A stretch of 64,000 bases of DNA, from the NCBI GenBank assembly GCA_023091665.1, contig JALJCQ010000018.1, positions 124,001-188,000 of the forward strand. The letters run 5' to 3'. Made by a program: the position numbers and the translations under genes. This document shows positions 10,184 through 20,206 of the stretch, one piece after another. Position 1 is the stretch's first letter; every line of letters begins with the position of its first letter. Below the pieces are notes generated by a model. That model was not told the DNA's origin, ran no database searches, and was given only the letters and a program-made list of their open reading frames with translations. The DNA comes from Pythium myriotylum (taxonomy: Eukaryota > Oomycota > Peronosporomycetes > Pythiales > Pythiaceae).

Positions 10184-13099
10184 TCAATACAGCACACCTT
10201 GAGTCGTCTCGCGTTGAGCGCCGTCATGCAGACTCGCGTACGCACTGTCGTGGGCGTAGGCTTGAGTCAACTCCTCGCGGCTGCGCGGCGATAGCTCAAA
10301 AGTGGTGGCCCGACGAGACACAGAGTTCACAATCAGGTCGATGCGGCGCTGGTTGACAGCAGCATCACGACCGGTACCCTCCCCCCGTGAACGGTCGTCG
10401 AGGAGGAGATGGAGATCATAGGAATTCCGCGACGCGAGCTCGTTCATCACCAGTTGTCGCTCGTCGATGAGTCGCTGAGCAGCATAACACGCATCGGTAC
10501 ACGTGTGCACAACCACCGAGTGGATGGTGTGTGACGCGTGGGCGTCCGTTGGCTCCAAGTCAGCGGCGATGACTCGCTCGTTCACGGCTGGCGTGGGTGT
10601 GGGCGCAGTGTCATCGTCGACGGGAGTCGGCACGGCTGCATCTGGCACATGCCGCGAGAGCGCGTCCGCAACAATGTTCTGAACGCCTTTGACATGATGA
10701 AGCTCAAAGTCAAATTGTGAGAACAAGTCGAGCCAACGTGCCAGCTTGGGCGAGACGGTCGGGTGGTTCAGGAACCAGCGGCACGCGATGTTGTCCGTGT
10801 AGATCAAAAATGGTCGTCCGTGCAAGTAGTGCCTCCACTTTGCTAGCGCGAGCTTGATGGCGTACAGCTCCTTCTCGTGAGCTGGCCAGTTCAGCTCATG
10901 CTGGCCGAGTTTCTTTGAGTAGAACGCGATGGGGTGGTCAAAACCGTCGTGGCGCTGTGAGAGTACACCACCGCAGCAGAGACGAGAGGCATCGGTCGTG
11001 ACCACGAACTGTTCATCAAAATCAGGGAGGCGCAGGATGGGCGCCTGCTGCAGTGCCGCTTTGATCACCAGGAAAGCGTTCTCCTGATAGGCCGTCCACT
11101 CCCAGCTCTTGTCCTTCTTGACCAAATCACTCAACGGCAGCACAATGTCCGCGAACCTGTGGATGAACCGTCGGTAATACCCGGCGAGACCGAGGAAACT
11201 CTGAAGCTCCTTTACGGTCGTAGGCGTCTTCCACTGCTCGATCGCAGCAGTCTTGGTCTTGTCCACCTCCAGGCCCTCGTATGAGATCGTGTGACCAAGG
11301 AACTTCACGGAGTCCTGGGCGAAAGAACATTTCTCGCGGCGAGCATACAGCTTCTCAGTACGAAGCACGTCGAACACAGCACGGAGATGTCGCTCATGTT
11401 CTTCATCAGTCGTAGAGAACACACAAATGTCGTCAAGGTATACGACGACAAAGTCGAACTTGCCGAAGAGTAGTCTCATGAAGCGCGACCAGATGCCTGG
11501 CATCCCGGCGACGCCCATCGGGGCGACGCACCACTGGTACGTTTCAGTGCCCGTGCGAAACGCGGTGTACGGACGCGTCGCCTGCTTCACTCGCATCTGG
11601 TGATAGCCGCTCGCGAGGTCGAGCAGCGAGTACACACGCGCTCGGGCCATTCGGTCGAACAGCTCTTTAATCTTTGGCAACGGTATCTTCGGTACGAGCG
11701 TCTGACTGTTTAGGTACCGATAGTCTACGACCCAGCGGATCGGCGACGTCGGGTCGCCACTCCGAATCCACTCGGCGCGACTTTGCTGCTTGCCCGTCTT
11801 CTGGTCCTTCTTCGGTACTCCAAACACGTTAGAAACCCACGGTGAGTCGCTCAACTCGATCCACTGCTTCTCCAATAGGTCGTCGACGAAGAACTGCAAG
11901 GCATCTTGCTCCGTCTTCGACAGGCGAAACGCAGCACGAATGCTCGGTCGAGCGTCAGGCTTGAGATTCAACTCGAACTCTACTTGGCGCTCCGGCGGCA
12001 GTCCCGTCGGCAGATGTGGCGGAAAGACGTCCCGGTACTCTTCTAGCAGCGCTGTGATGGCAGTCGATGGATCCGGCATGGGTTCATTCGCTGTGACTTT
12101 CACGTGGTAAAAGTTGTAGTCGCCGACGGGCGGATACCACTGACGCGCAGAACCCTCGAGATGAGGACGGTAGGCTTGATACAGATAACCGTCGCTGAGA
12201 TCATCGAGCGTGTCCGGCGTCGTCAAACGATCCACCGAGATCTCATGGGTACCCCCGTTGATCATCGGGTTGAACTTAGTGAGCCACGGCTTGCCGAGGA
12301 TGACGTCTTGCGAAGATGGCAAGTCGTACTCGGTGAACAGTACGTCGTTGTACAGAACACCATCCATGCTTATCGCGGCACGAACCTCCTTGAGCTCGAG
12401 ATCACGCTGTACTCGGCCGTCGAAGCCTTCCACCGACGGTAGATGCACCCCTTCCAACCAAGTCGCAATGCCTGGTCGAATCATATTGTGGTTCGCACCA
12501 CAATCGATTAGTGCCGTCAGTGTCTGGCCGTTGACCTTCACGTTCTTGCGGATCAGTAGATGGTCCGTGCTCGGTCGCACCACCTTCGCCATGTTGCCCT
12601 CGTAGCTGCGGAACGTCACCGACTCAGCCGGCGCTGTATCGGACAGCGTCGGCGTGCGCACCTCGACGGCATTGATGGTTCTGTTTCTCGAGCGCGATGA
12701 GTGGTGGTTCCGCTGTGGCGGAATGCGAGAGCGACATTCGTTCATCCGGTGGCCTGGTCTCTTACACCGGAAGCACAGGTTGCGTCTGCGACACTCCTCG
12801 CGGGATAGGGTCGGAGAGCTGCGGATGTTCACGTTGCCGATTTCCATCGGCTCCGCAGTGTCGGCAGCACGGTCATGCTCACGGTCTCTGGGTGCCGCAC
12901 GCTCCGACCGGTTCGGGCGCGCGCGCTCGAACTCGAGCGCCACCGAAATGGCCTTCGAGAGAGTCGCACAGCGGCGGTAAGCAACTTCTTCACGGGTGCG
13001 TGTCACTAGCTCGCAGGTACAACCGCACAAGCTGCAGGAAGACCCGCAGGGATTCACCGATATCACCGCGATATGTGGGCATGGAGATGCCTTCCACAC
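10184..13099 (-). pseudogene. Chromovirus gag C-terminus, protease, reverse transcriptase, RNase H
   Basis: One long frame of 971 codons. In order it shows a gag zinc knuckle CFRCKRPGHRMNEC, an aspartic protease motif LIDCGANHNM near residue 198 (DCGA instead of the usual D[ST]GA), reverse transcriptase with YLDD near residue 550, and RNase H near residue 700 (TTDASRLCCGGVLSQ and YTDNIACRW). The first codons have no gag homology and arise from a shift relative to the gag start at 12990-13271. The frame ends at a TGA, after which pol homology resumes in the same frame (REGLVYLQSDG). Confidence 0.9.
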
Positions 13100-13271
13100 G
13101 TCGCTCGTCTGGCGGGGCCGGCGTGGCCATCCGCTCCAAGACCTGCTGCTGATGCTGCAGCAGTCTCGTCATCTCGTGTTGTTGGGTGGCCATGATCTCG
13201 GCCATCCTCGCGAGGGTCATCATAGCGTCTTCGTCGATGCGCCCAGCACCAAACGCTTCTTCTTGCTGCAT
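12990..13271 (-). pseudogene. Chromovirus gag N-terminal fragment
   Basis: The frame opens MQQEEAFGAGRIDEDAMM, runs through a glutamine-rich helix and reaches SLRVFLQLVRLYLRA, a gag-type start. It then shifts directly into the zinc-knuckle half in another frame. The usual gag core of a few hundred residues is missing, so no complete capsid protein can be made. Confidence 0.6.
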
Positions 13272-13415
13272 GTTTCTTCAGGTTCTTCTCTTCCGGGTCG
13301 TCGTCTTCGTGTTCTTCTCGCGGAGCACCGTGAGCAGGCTAGTGTGGCCAGCACTGCCGCTCGGCTCGAACGCTCACTGGTCCCCAAGTCCCGGGGACCA
13401 ACAAGTGCTACCAAT

Positions 13416-14113
13416 TGTCGACTTCTCGCTCGGGGTCGACTTAGAGGCGCAGTTGTTCTGGTGGAGGAAGCGGTACGAAGGAGTTGGCGGACTAGTTACT
13501 GGTGTGCTTGACTTGGTCGGTGTGCGGATGTGGACTTGTTGCTTGGAGGGCAAATGTTGGAATGCTATTGTTTTTTAGTTGTGTTTTTTGGTGCCCTCAC
13601 TTTTCTTTTCTTCCTAGTGCTCCGCCCTAGGATACTCACCATGTTGTCGTAGATGCAGCACGTAGAGACTGATCGCGGGGTCCGCGATCAGCGGCGGCGC
13701 GCCGGGGCACCGTTCGGCGTGCGTGGAGACGCACGCTCACTCGTGGGTGAGGAGATCGCCTTCTCACGGTAGTCCTTGCGGAGTCTTGGCGACGAGCGTA
13801 TCGGCTCACGTCGATGCGCAATCGCCGTGAGCCGGGCAGAGCGCGTGGTCGCCTGTGGCGATGGTGCAGTTGACGTTGCAGCACGTGTGGCTCGGGATGA
13901 GCGGCAGCCATCATCAGTGAGCCGGGCGGCAGCTGCGGCAGGCTCGGAGGCTCGTGGTTCTTGTTGCCGCCCTGCTTCGGTGAGCCGGGCAGAGACTCCT
14001 GGTTGAGCGGCCGCGCTCAGTCGCGGCTGAGCAGCACGACGTTGACCATGATCAGCACGCTGCTGATCGTGTCCAACGCCGGGCAGATTGCGAGCGAGTA
14101 GCTGCGGCTGACA
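13416..14113 (-). repeat. LTR of the 6-kb chromovirus (5' LTR in element sense)
   Basis: 698 bp matching 8060-8757 with three differences seen by eye. CACTT follows directly at 14114-14118. Confidence 0.92.
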
Positions 14114-14118
14114 CACTT

Positions 14119-15089
14119 CGTTCGGTGTGGACGAAGACTGGTACGATTCCATTCGGCAGGCTTGGGATGAACTGGTGACCTTCCAGACCACGGATACGTA
14201 TGAGTACATACTCAGGAGGTTTCTCGTATTGTCGAACGAGGAGTCGTGTGCTCGTGTCACGGAATTCTCGATAGTGGTTGTGTGCTCCTGCTGCAATGTA
14301 AACGATGTGACCGATCGTTCTGTTGGCCAAGTGGAGGCTGGTGCTGACGTTTTTCGTGCATTGGACAGGAATACCTTCGGCGAGGTCTAGATTGATTGCG
14401 AGGTTCCCGGTCTTGTCGTCTCGGATGCATTCCAGGCTTCGTCTTTGCTGTGGTGTGATGACGCTTCTTTGGCGAGTGAGATTTGCTGGGAAACGGTGCC
14501 ATTGTTTGTTCGAGCTTTGGCAGTGTTGATGAAAACTTGCTTGGTTGAATTCGTGGCGGAGTTGGTTTGACGTCACCACGCATGGACAGTATGTGTCTGA
14601 GACGTTGTCGTCCTCGAGTTGCCATGGTCGATTATGACAATCACGGTTGATCTTGTCGATGTCTTCTTGTAGGTAGTTTCCAACCCGCCAACGGTTGAGA
14701 ATAGCCGCCCATGCTGGATCGTCGCGGTGTCTTGCGTTCTCTGTGAGTTGCACGAAGACGTCAATTTGGTTGTATACCCATGTGCCGCGTAGTTGTTGCA
14801 GGTACATATCGTTTTGTTTGTTCTTGCTGGGTGGTTGAGGGTCTCGGAAGGTAGGTGTGCCGGCTACAGGTAGTTGCTGTAACCAGTCTCCGACGAAGAG
14901 GTAGTGAAGCCCACCCATAACGTGTTCACAGTTTCGTATGCGCCTGAGGCATATGTCCATTTGCCCGATGAACTTCGAGTCATTCGTTGAGATTTCATCG
15001 ACGATAATGAGCTTCGTTGCTGAAAATTTTGACACCTGAGCGACGAGGAGGCTCTTCTTGCCCACTTTGGAATTTGCTGCGCCATGAGC
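14119..15089 (-). pseudogene. PIF1-type helicase, central fragment
   Basis: The frame carries Walker B (KLIIVDEIS), the next helicase motif (VGDWLQQLPV) and the following core as far as FIPSLPNGIVPVFVHTE, where the chromovirus interrupts it. At its start AHGAANSKVGKKSL resembles the region between motif I and Walker B of PIF1 proteins, but two stops (TAG TAG) lie just upstream and no Walker A loop is found. The helicase was therefore already cut at its N-terminus before or besides the insertion. An unrelated plus-strand frame begins at 15084, head to head. Confidence 0.8.
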
Positions 15090-15523
15090 CTACTACAACG
15101 CATCCAAGCAGCGGCGAGAGCACAAGCTGAACGACCTATATTCTCCAGTGTCGACGACGTGCGCGAACTTGTGAATGGCACGACACCACTAGACAGTGGC
15201 GCCCGCATAACGATCAACATGCGCTTCGTCGAGGCGGAGCACGACAAGAATGGACCCAGACTCACGTTCATATCGCATGTGGAAGATGACGAAGAGTTTG
15301 CGCTTGTACTAGCATCATTCTTGGAGTTGCGGGGCGACGCGAAAGATCCGTTTGCGTTTCGCGTTCTCGTGTGGGTGGGAATGTCAATGACATTCAGTTC
15401 ACCCGCGGCGAGATTGTTCAGATGATGAATATCTATCATGTCACCGAATTTCGCGGTGCGCTCGGCGGTATAATTCGTCGTGCTGACGTTCCAGCGCCAG
15501 CTCAGGTCGGTACCACTGAGTGA
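15084..15523 (+). pseudogene. Unrecognised protein with one frameshift
   Basis: An ATG frame (MSLLQRIQAAARAQAERP) reads as plausible protein to about 15370, with segments such as ARITINMRFVEAEHDKNGP. It then continues one frame over (GGNVNDIQFTRGEIVQMMN) to a stop at 15521-15523. Both parts have protein-like composition, so one gene with a single indel is likelier than two. No family is recognised. It abuts the truncated PIF1 fragment head to head and may come from the same mobile element. Confidence 0.4.
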
Positions 15524-16242
15524 ATGAGCGAAACACCGTGCTCACTTCAAGTGTCGATGGGCGATGATGACTTCCATTTACATGTCAGTTGCAAGAGCCC
15601 AACATAATCAATCTTGAGTCTTACCTTAGTATGGCCTCAGTTCTCTCAAACTTTATCGTACTGACAGTTTTCATGAATGTTGTACGAATGTTTTCTGTGA
15701 CCGAAAAGTGTCTTTACACCGAACCCTACTGAGCTCTTCAGTGCACATTCGCAACACACAAACTGTCGCTTTGTAAATTATTCGAATTACGACAACATTC
15801 GTAAAGCATTGGCTGTCCGGATAATAGTGTACGTATCATGTATACGAGTGTATGCTGTGTGAGTGGAATTTGTACCTGTTTGGTAGTGCGGGTAAGAACT
15901 CTGGATCTGCGATCCAGAGAATTGAAAACTCACCAGAGGGGGATGTTCGATATCCATTGACCGACAGATATCCATTCTCATATATCTGTCCAAACCATGA
16001 ACATCAATGGGCAGGAAATTCCTGCCAGTGTACTGAAGATCTGCTGCTAGGCGACGTGGAGTAAACAACGCATTTGCTAATGCCATGAAAGAACCAACAT
16101 GAGCAACAAGAATTAAAGGACACTCAGGCCGTACCTACAAGCCGCTGCCAAACAAAAAAAGAGCAGGAAACATCAATATTATTTAAACGCCACCACTATC
16201 AACTGAATCAATCGTGCCCTCAGAAATTCAAGGATGAGTATT
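15524..16242. other. Intergenic, nothing recognised
   Basis: A short hairpin (TCTGGATC-TGC-GATCCAGA near 15899-15917) is seen, but no gene. The right end is the 3' flank of protease copy 2. Confidence 0.4.
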
Positions 16243-17022
16243 TTACACCCACGTAGCGTTTGGTGCAATCGACTGGATCCACTCCTTCACGTACGACACT
16301 TTCGAGTACACGCCCGGCTTGTTGGCACGACCACAACCATCGCCCCACGACACGACGCCGATGAGCACATCACCCGTCGGACGCTCAAGGAAGAGCGGTC
16401 CGCCCGAGTCTCCCTGGCACGAGTCCTTGTTGGTGACGCCACCGGCGCACACCATCGTCTCCGAGAGAGGGTATCCTGTGAGGCCCTTGGTCTTGCACTC
16501 GGCCATGGAGAGCACCGGAACATCGACGCGCAGAAGCTCCTCGGACGGGTAGCCATTCTGGAACCAGTACTTCGGTTCGATCGTGTTACCCCAGCCAGTG
16601 ACGGTGGCAGTCTCGCCCGCGAAGGTCTCCGGATCGGCGCTCAGCAGCTTGATGGGTGTAATCGCCGAAGGCTGGGCCAGCTCCAAGATGGCGTAGTCGT
16701 AAGTCGAGGTAGCTTCGTTGTACTTGGGGTGGATGGTCGTCTTCTTGACCGCGAAGCGCTCGCCGTCAGCGCTACCACTTGCGTAGTGCGAGCCGACCGA
16801 AACGTAGCTGACTGAGCCGCAGTGAGCGGCCGTGAGAATGAAGGTTGGCGCGATCAGAGATCCGCCGCATCCCGAACGACCTGTAAGGGTCGTACGGCTA
16901 CCGGTCTGGAAGGTCTTGGTGCCCGCTGGTACGACGGTACCACCGAGGATGAGCGGCTTGATGTCGATCTCAGCGTTGGCGAGGGCGGCGGTGGCGACGA
17001 TGAGAGCAGCGACGGTCTTCAT
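16243..17022 (-). CDS. Secreted trypsin-like serine protease (S1A), copy 2
   Basis: 259 residues starting MKTVAALIVATAALANA, a signal peptide; frame further upstream is open but crosses the poly-G tract and was not used. The triad is intact (LTAAHC, YDYAILEL, CQGDSGGP), with Asp in KDSC at the specificity pocket. The activation site is KPL-ILGG, again without a basic residue. From the stop codon back about 275 bp the gene is identical to the copy at 3626, then differs at many sites, which suggests gene conversion. A TCATT-type initiator lies about 30 bp upstream of the ATG. Confidence 0.93.
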   Translation of the reverse strand: MKTVAALIVATAALANAEIDIKPLILGGTVVPAGTKTFQTGSRTTLTGRSGCGGSLIAPTFILTAAHCGSVSYVSVGSHYASGSADGERFAVKKTTIHPKYNEATSTYDYAILELAQPSAITPIKLLSADPETFAGETATVTGWGNTIEPKYWFQNGYPSEELLRVDVPVLSMAECKTKGLTGYPLSETMVCAGGVTNKDSCQGDSGGPLFLERPTGDVLIGVVSWGDGCGRANKPGVYSKVSYVKEWIQSIAPNATWV

Positions 17023-17050
17023 GGTTGACTTGACTTGATCACTTGATGGT

Positions 17051-17064
17051 GAATCGGGAAATGA
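17051..17064 (-). promoter_or_regulatory. Oomycete-type initiator upstream of protease copy 2
   Basis: Read on the minus strand the site is TCATTTCCCGATTC, close to the TCATTTCC-type initiator known for oomycete core promoters and about 30 bp before the ATG at 17022. Related sequences precede other family members: TCATTCTGCAATCG at 20248-20261 and TCATTCGG at 54489-54496. Confidence 0.5.
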
Positions 17065-17148
17065 CCTCAGGAGCGGGCCACTCTCCAACCAGGTGCTTTG
17101 TCCCCGTTCCCTGATCACATCGACAGTGGCGACCACAGTCGATCGAGA

Positions 17149-17174
17149 GGGGGGGGGGGGGGGGGGGGGGGGGG
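17149..17174 (+). repeat. 26-bp poly-G tract
   Basis: An uninterrupted G run on the plus strand, about 130 bp upstream of the protease start at 17022. A 28-bp run occurs at 57323. Exact length in an assembly is uncertain for such tracts. Confidence 0.85.
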
Positions 17175-19444
17175 TCATGGTGTCACGGTAGGTACATACA
17201 GCAAACTCGCGATACCGATCTTTCAATCGGATGAAGATTACTACAATACCAGCACGTGTGCGCGAGAAGGTCTGTGGAAAGACGAACGACTGTCTGAGCG
17301 ACTAATGACTGTCCACTTTGGTCAACATAACCAGAACGGCTGAATCTGACTGACTAATGGCTGTCCACTTTGGTCAACAAAACTTCCAGCTCCATTTCTG
17401 CCGCCATGACACGCTGAGAGTCCGTTTTCTGTTTGATAGCGGACTCCTCTGTCCGAAATTGTGCACAGAAAGTATACTGGAAGTACTCGTGTTATCCTTG
17501 GAGATTGCCCTTCTAGTACACAGATCCACGGTACGTGACCGTTTAAATCAACCACTGGATATTTACAAGGGGAGTATCAGAGTGTCAGCGAAGCGACAAA
17601 TCCTGTACTTTTCATTTAATCCAGATGCGCATAATAGCACTGGCAGCGGAAAAAGCGACCTCCTTCGACTTTTGCTTTGAAGGTGAGGTCTATAGGGTGG
17701 CACTCATGTAGTTCCGATGGTTCGTCTATCTCACTTTGTCTTCCGGCAATCAGTGGTGGACAGGATCTGATAACATTCACAGATGGCCCACTGTAAACGC
17801 ATTCATTACTCGAAAGGTGTAGCCGGGATTGCAGACACTAACGTTTGAGTTCTATTCCTCAACGATCCAGAGTGGCACATTGAATCACAGATTCAGCCTA
17901 TCTAGGTTCCGCGATCTGATCGTCTGCATCGGCATTCAATCTGCAAATCTCACTTGGACCTGACATCGATCAATTGCCACACAGTGAACACCATCATGTC
18001 GTAAACTTGATCGATCAAATTCAACGTGTCAAGTTAATTCACCTTTGGTAGTAAAAACCAAGAAGTGTGACTAAGGCGGCGAAAGGAAGACACGAGAAGC
18101 ACTTTGTACAGTATCACTGAACACAGATTGGCGGATCTTATTACGTTGTAACATGGAACGTATGTCAGAGAATTTTACTAAACGATGCTCTAAACAGCAC
18201 CGTGTAGTAGAGCTGTCGCCATTGTAGAAGACAGTCTGAATGTGTCTTCTAAAATTTCAGAAGGGAAGGCCAATCTGATAATCAATCTGCCATATGGCCA
18301 TGGTCTTTCGCGTGGAATTTGTGGTGAGTGACCATGTTTCCAAACGGCGTCTGCCCTTCACTTCTATATTACTACCAACACACCAAGTATTGCGCTTGCA
18401 CAAGGATCGTAGCCAGCAGGCTCCTCGCAACAATCGCCGTAGCTCCCGCTAAGGCGGACAACAACGCTTTGTCCTCAGACGCACGGTCACTCGAGTAAGG
18501 GCTCAGAAACTCGTCAATGACTCTCCACAGACTCCACTGGAGTGTGTTCGAACGTTCTCCCTGATCGCGCGTGTACAGCCAACGCTAGCTGCAACATGGC
18601 ATGCATCGGAGTCGCTCGTTGAACATACGACCAGGTCTTGCACTTCCCCCGAGCTACATATATTGTGGAAGCAGGTACCATTATGGTATTCTTGAGTTCG
18701 TCAGCCCGGTCAGTAAGGCCTCGGTAACCACGATTTGAGCTTCGCTCCAGTGACAAATCAGAAGCAGTATTCGCCAGGGTGGAGGATCGTGCGAGTTACC
18801 TTTGGCTGTGAAGGTGAGATGTATTGAGTAACGATGAAGGAATCCAGGTTTTGCCCTGATTCTACCACAATAGGTGGTGGTGAGTGTTCTTGAAGGTTCT
18901 CCATGAAGCTACGAGGAAGGTGTCGACGAGTCGCAGAGCAGCAGCATTGAGAGGAACCAGCTTCATATTGTGAGGCGGCGGTTACATGTGGGCTTTGTCG
19001 CCGAGAACTTCCAACTGTCATCTGCGGGCTGCGGCGACGTGAAGTCTGCAACAAGACCAAGTAATCAGCTGGAATGTTTGCTATATCTGCTGGATTCCGC
19101 GCTTGCACTGCATCAGAGATGACCTTAATCCGATCGCAGGCGAGTCGGCAGAGGAATTGTTTTGTGAATCACCCTACCAAACCAAGGCATGTTCGCAACT
19201 TTTTCAGCGCCGCCTGAGAGGCATTTACTCAACTTTATCTGCGTTGCCTGAGAATACATGGAGTTCACTATCGCGAAGCGTGTTCATCCATCGCTACGTG
19301 CCAGCGAAAATCAAGCTCTGGGCTGGAATTTGTGACAGAAGCTTTTCAACTGTTTTGTGGCGACAAAGGGGAACTCAATTATATCCTACTACTGATGCAA
19401 TACGCAATCGATTCGACTACTCGGACAGCCTTCAGTCGTCCGGC
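17175..19444. other. Long gene-free interval
   Basis: No conserved coding frame is found in 2.3 kb. Around 17300-17380 the motif CTGTCCACTTTGGTCAACA occurs twice, about 47 bp apart, and a related motif lies upstream of protease copy 1 near 4651. The rest shows nothing recognisable. Confidence 0.45.
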
Positions 19445-20206
19445 CTAGACAAACTCGGCCTCTGGCGCGTTCTGCTGGATCCAGCTCTTGACATATGAAA
19501 CCTTCGAGTAAACACCGGGCTTGCCTCGCGCGCCACAGCCGTCACCCCAGCTCACAACGCCGACCAAGAGGTCCTCATCCGTCTGTTCGAGGATGAGCGG
19601 CCCGCCCGAGTCGCCTTGGCACGAGTCCTTCTTCACGACTCCACCAGCGCAGAACATGGACTTCGATAGCGGGAAGCTCTCGAGCCCCTTGGTGCGACAG
19701 TTGGCGTCCGAAAGAACCTTCACATTGGCGCGCAGTAGCACATTCGACTGCGTGCCATTTTCCACCGTGTCGCCCCAGCCCATGACTGTCGCCATGGACC
19801 CAACGAAGGTCTCGGAGTCGTCCGAGAGCAACTTGATCGGCGTGTATGATGAGGCTCTGGCGAGCTCGATGATGGCGTAGTCGTAGTTCATCGTGTTCTC
19901 GTTAAAACGAGGGTGTGGGGTCTCGCTCAGTACGCGGATCCGTTCGCCATCCCGAGATCCACCAAGGTAGTGCGAACCAATTGACACGTATTTGGCGAAG
20001 CCAGCACAGTGACCAGCTGTCAGCACGTGGGTCGGCGAGATAAGCGAGCCGCCGCATTGGGCGTCGGCAGCGGCTGAAGACCGAAGACCGACCGTGTACT
20101 CTTTCGTGCCGGCGGGGACCACCGTGCCACCGACGATGAGTGGGTTGATGTCAGCAGCATTGCCAACGGCGGCCGTGACGGAGAGGAGAGCAGCGAGCAG
20201 CTTCAT
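19445..20206 (-). CDS. Secreted trypsin-like serine protease (S1A), copy 3
   Basis: 253 residues from MKLLAALLSVTAAVGNA, a signal peptide. Catalytic residues are present as LTAGHC (Gly replaces the second Ala), YDYAIIEL and CQGDSGGP, with Asp in KDSC as the specificity residue. The mature end is IVGG preceded by NPL, so no basic cut site. It lacks the YWFQNGYPS segment of copies 1 and 2 and is more divergent. A run-rich stretch (GGGGGAGGGGGGG) and a TCATT-type initiator lie just upstream of the start. Confidence 0.92.
   Translation of the reverse strand: MKLLAALLSVTAAVGNAADINPLIVGGTVVPAGTKEYTVGLRSSAAADAQCGGSLISPTHVLTAGHCAGFAKYVSIGSHYLGGSRDGERIRVLSETPHPRFNENTMNYDYAIIELARASSYTPIKLLSDDSETFVGSMATVMGWGDTVENGTQSNVLLRANVKVLSDANCRTKGLESFPLSKSMFCAGGVVKKDSCQGDSGGPLILEQTDEDLLVGVVSWGDGCGARGKPGVYSKVSYVKSWIQQNAPEAEFV

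Larger units (their letters stand above)
8060..14113 (-). mobile_element. Ty3/gypsy chromovirus, 6054 bp, recent insertion
   Basis: Two 698-bp LTRs, each beginning TGTCG and ending TGACA, flank a minus-strand gag-pol region in the order gag, protease, reverse transcriptase, RNase H, integrase, chromodomain. A perfect 5-bp target duplication CACTT sits at 8055-8059 and 14114-14118. I count three base differences between the LTRs, so the insertion is young. The coding region is nevertheless broken by an apparent gag-core deletion, an in-frame stop at 10181-10183 and frameshifts near 9990 and 9740. It split a PIF1-type helicase gene. Confidence 0.93.

Noticed and set aside
7744..15089. Complete Helitron
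   Set aside because: Helicase fragments are present but no HUH Rep motif, and neither Helitron 5'-TC nor a 3' hairpin-CTRR end could be assigned.
15890..15930. Possible tRNA around TCTGGATC-TGC-GATCCAGA
   Set aside because: Only one hairpin is present; no box A, box B or acceptor stem.
17357..17680. Open frame with a GSGKSDLL motif resembling a P-loop
   Set aside because: The motif stands alone at the end of a 107-codon frame without Walker B or any other ATPase feature.
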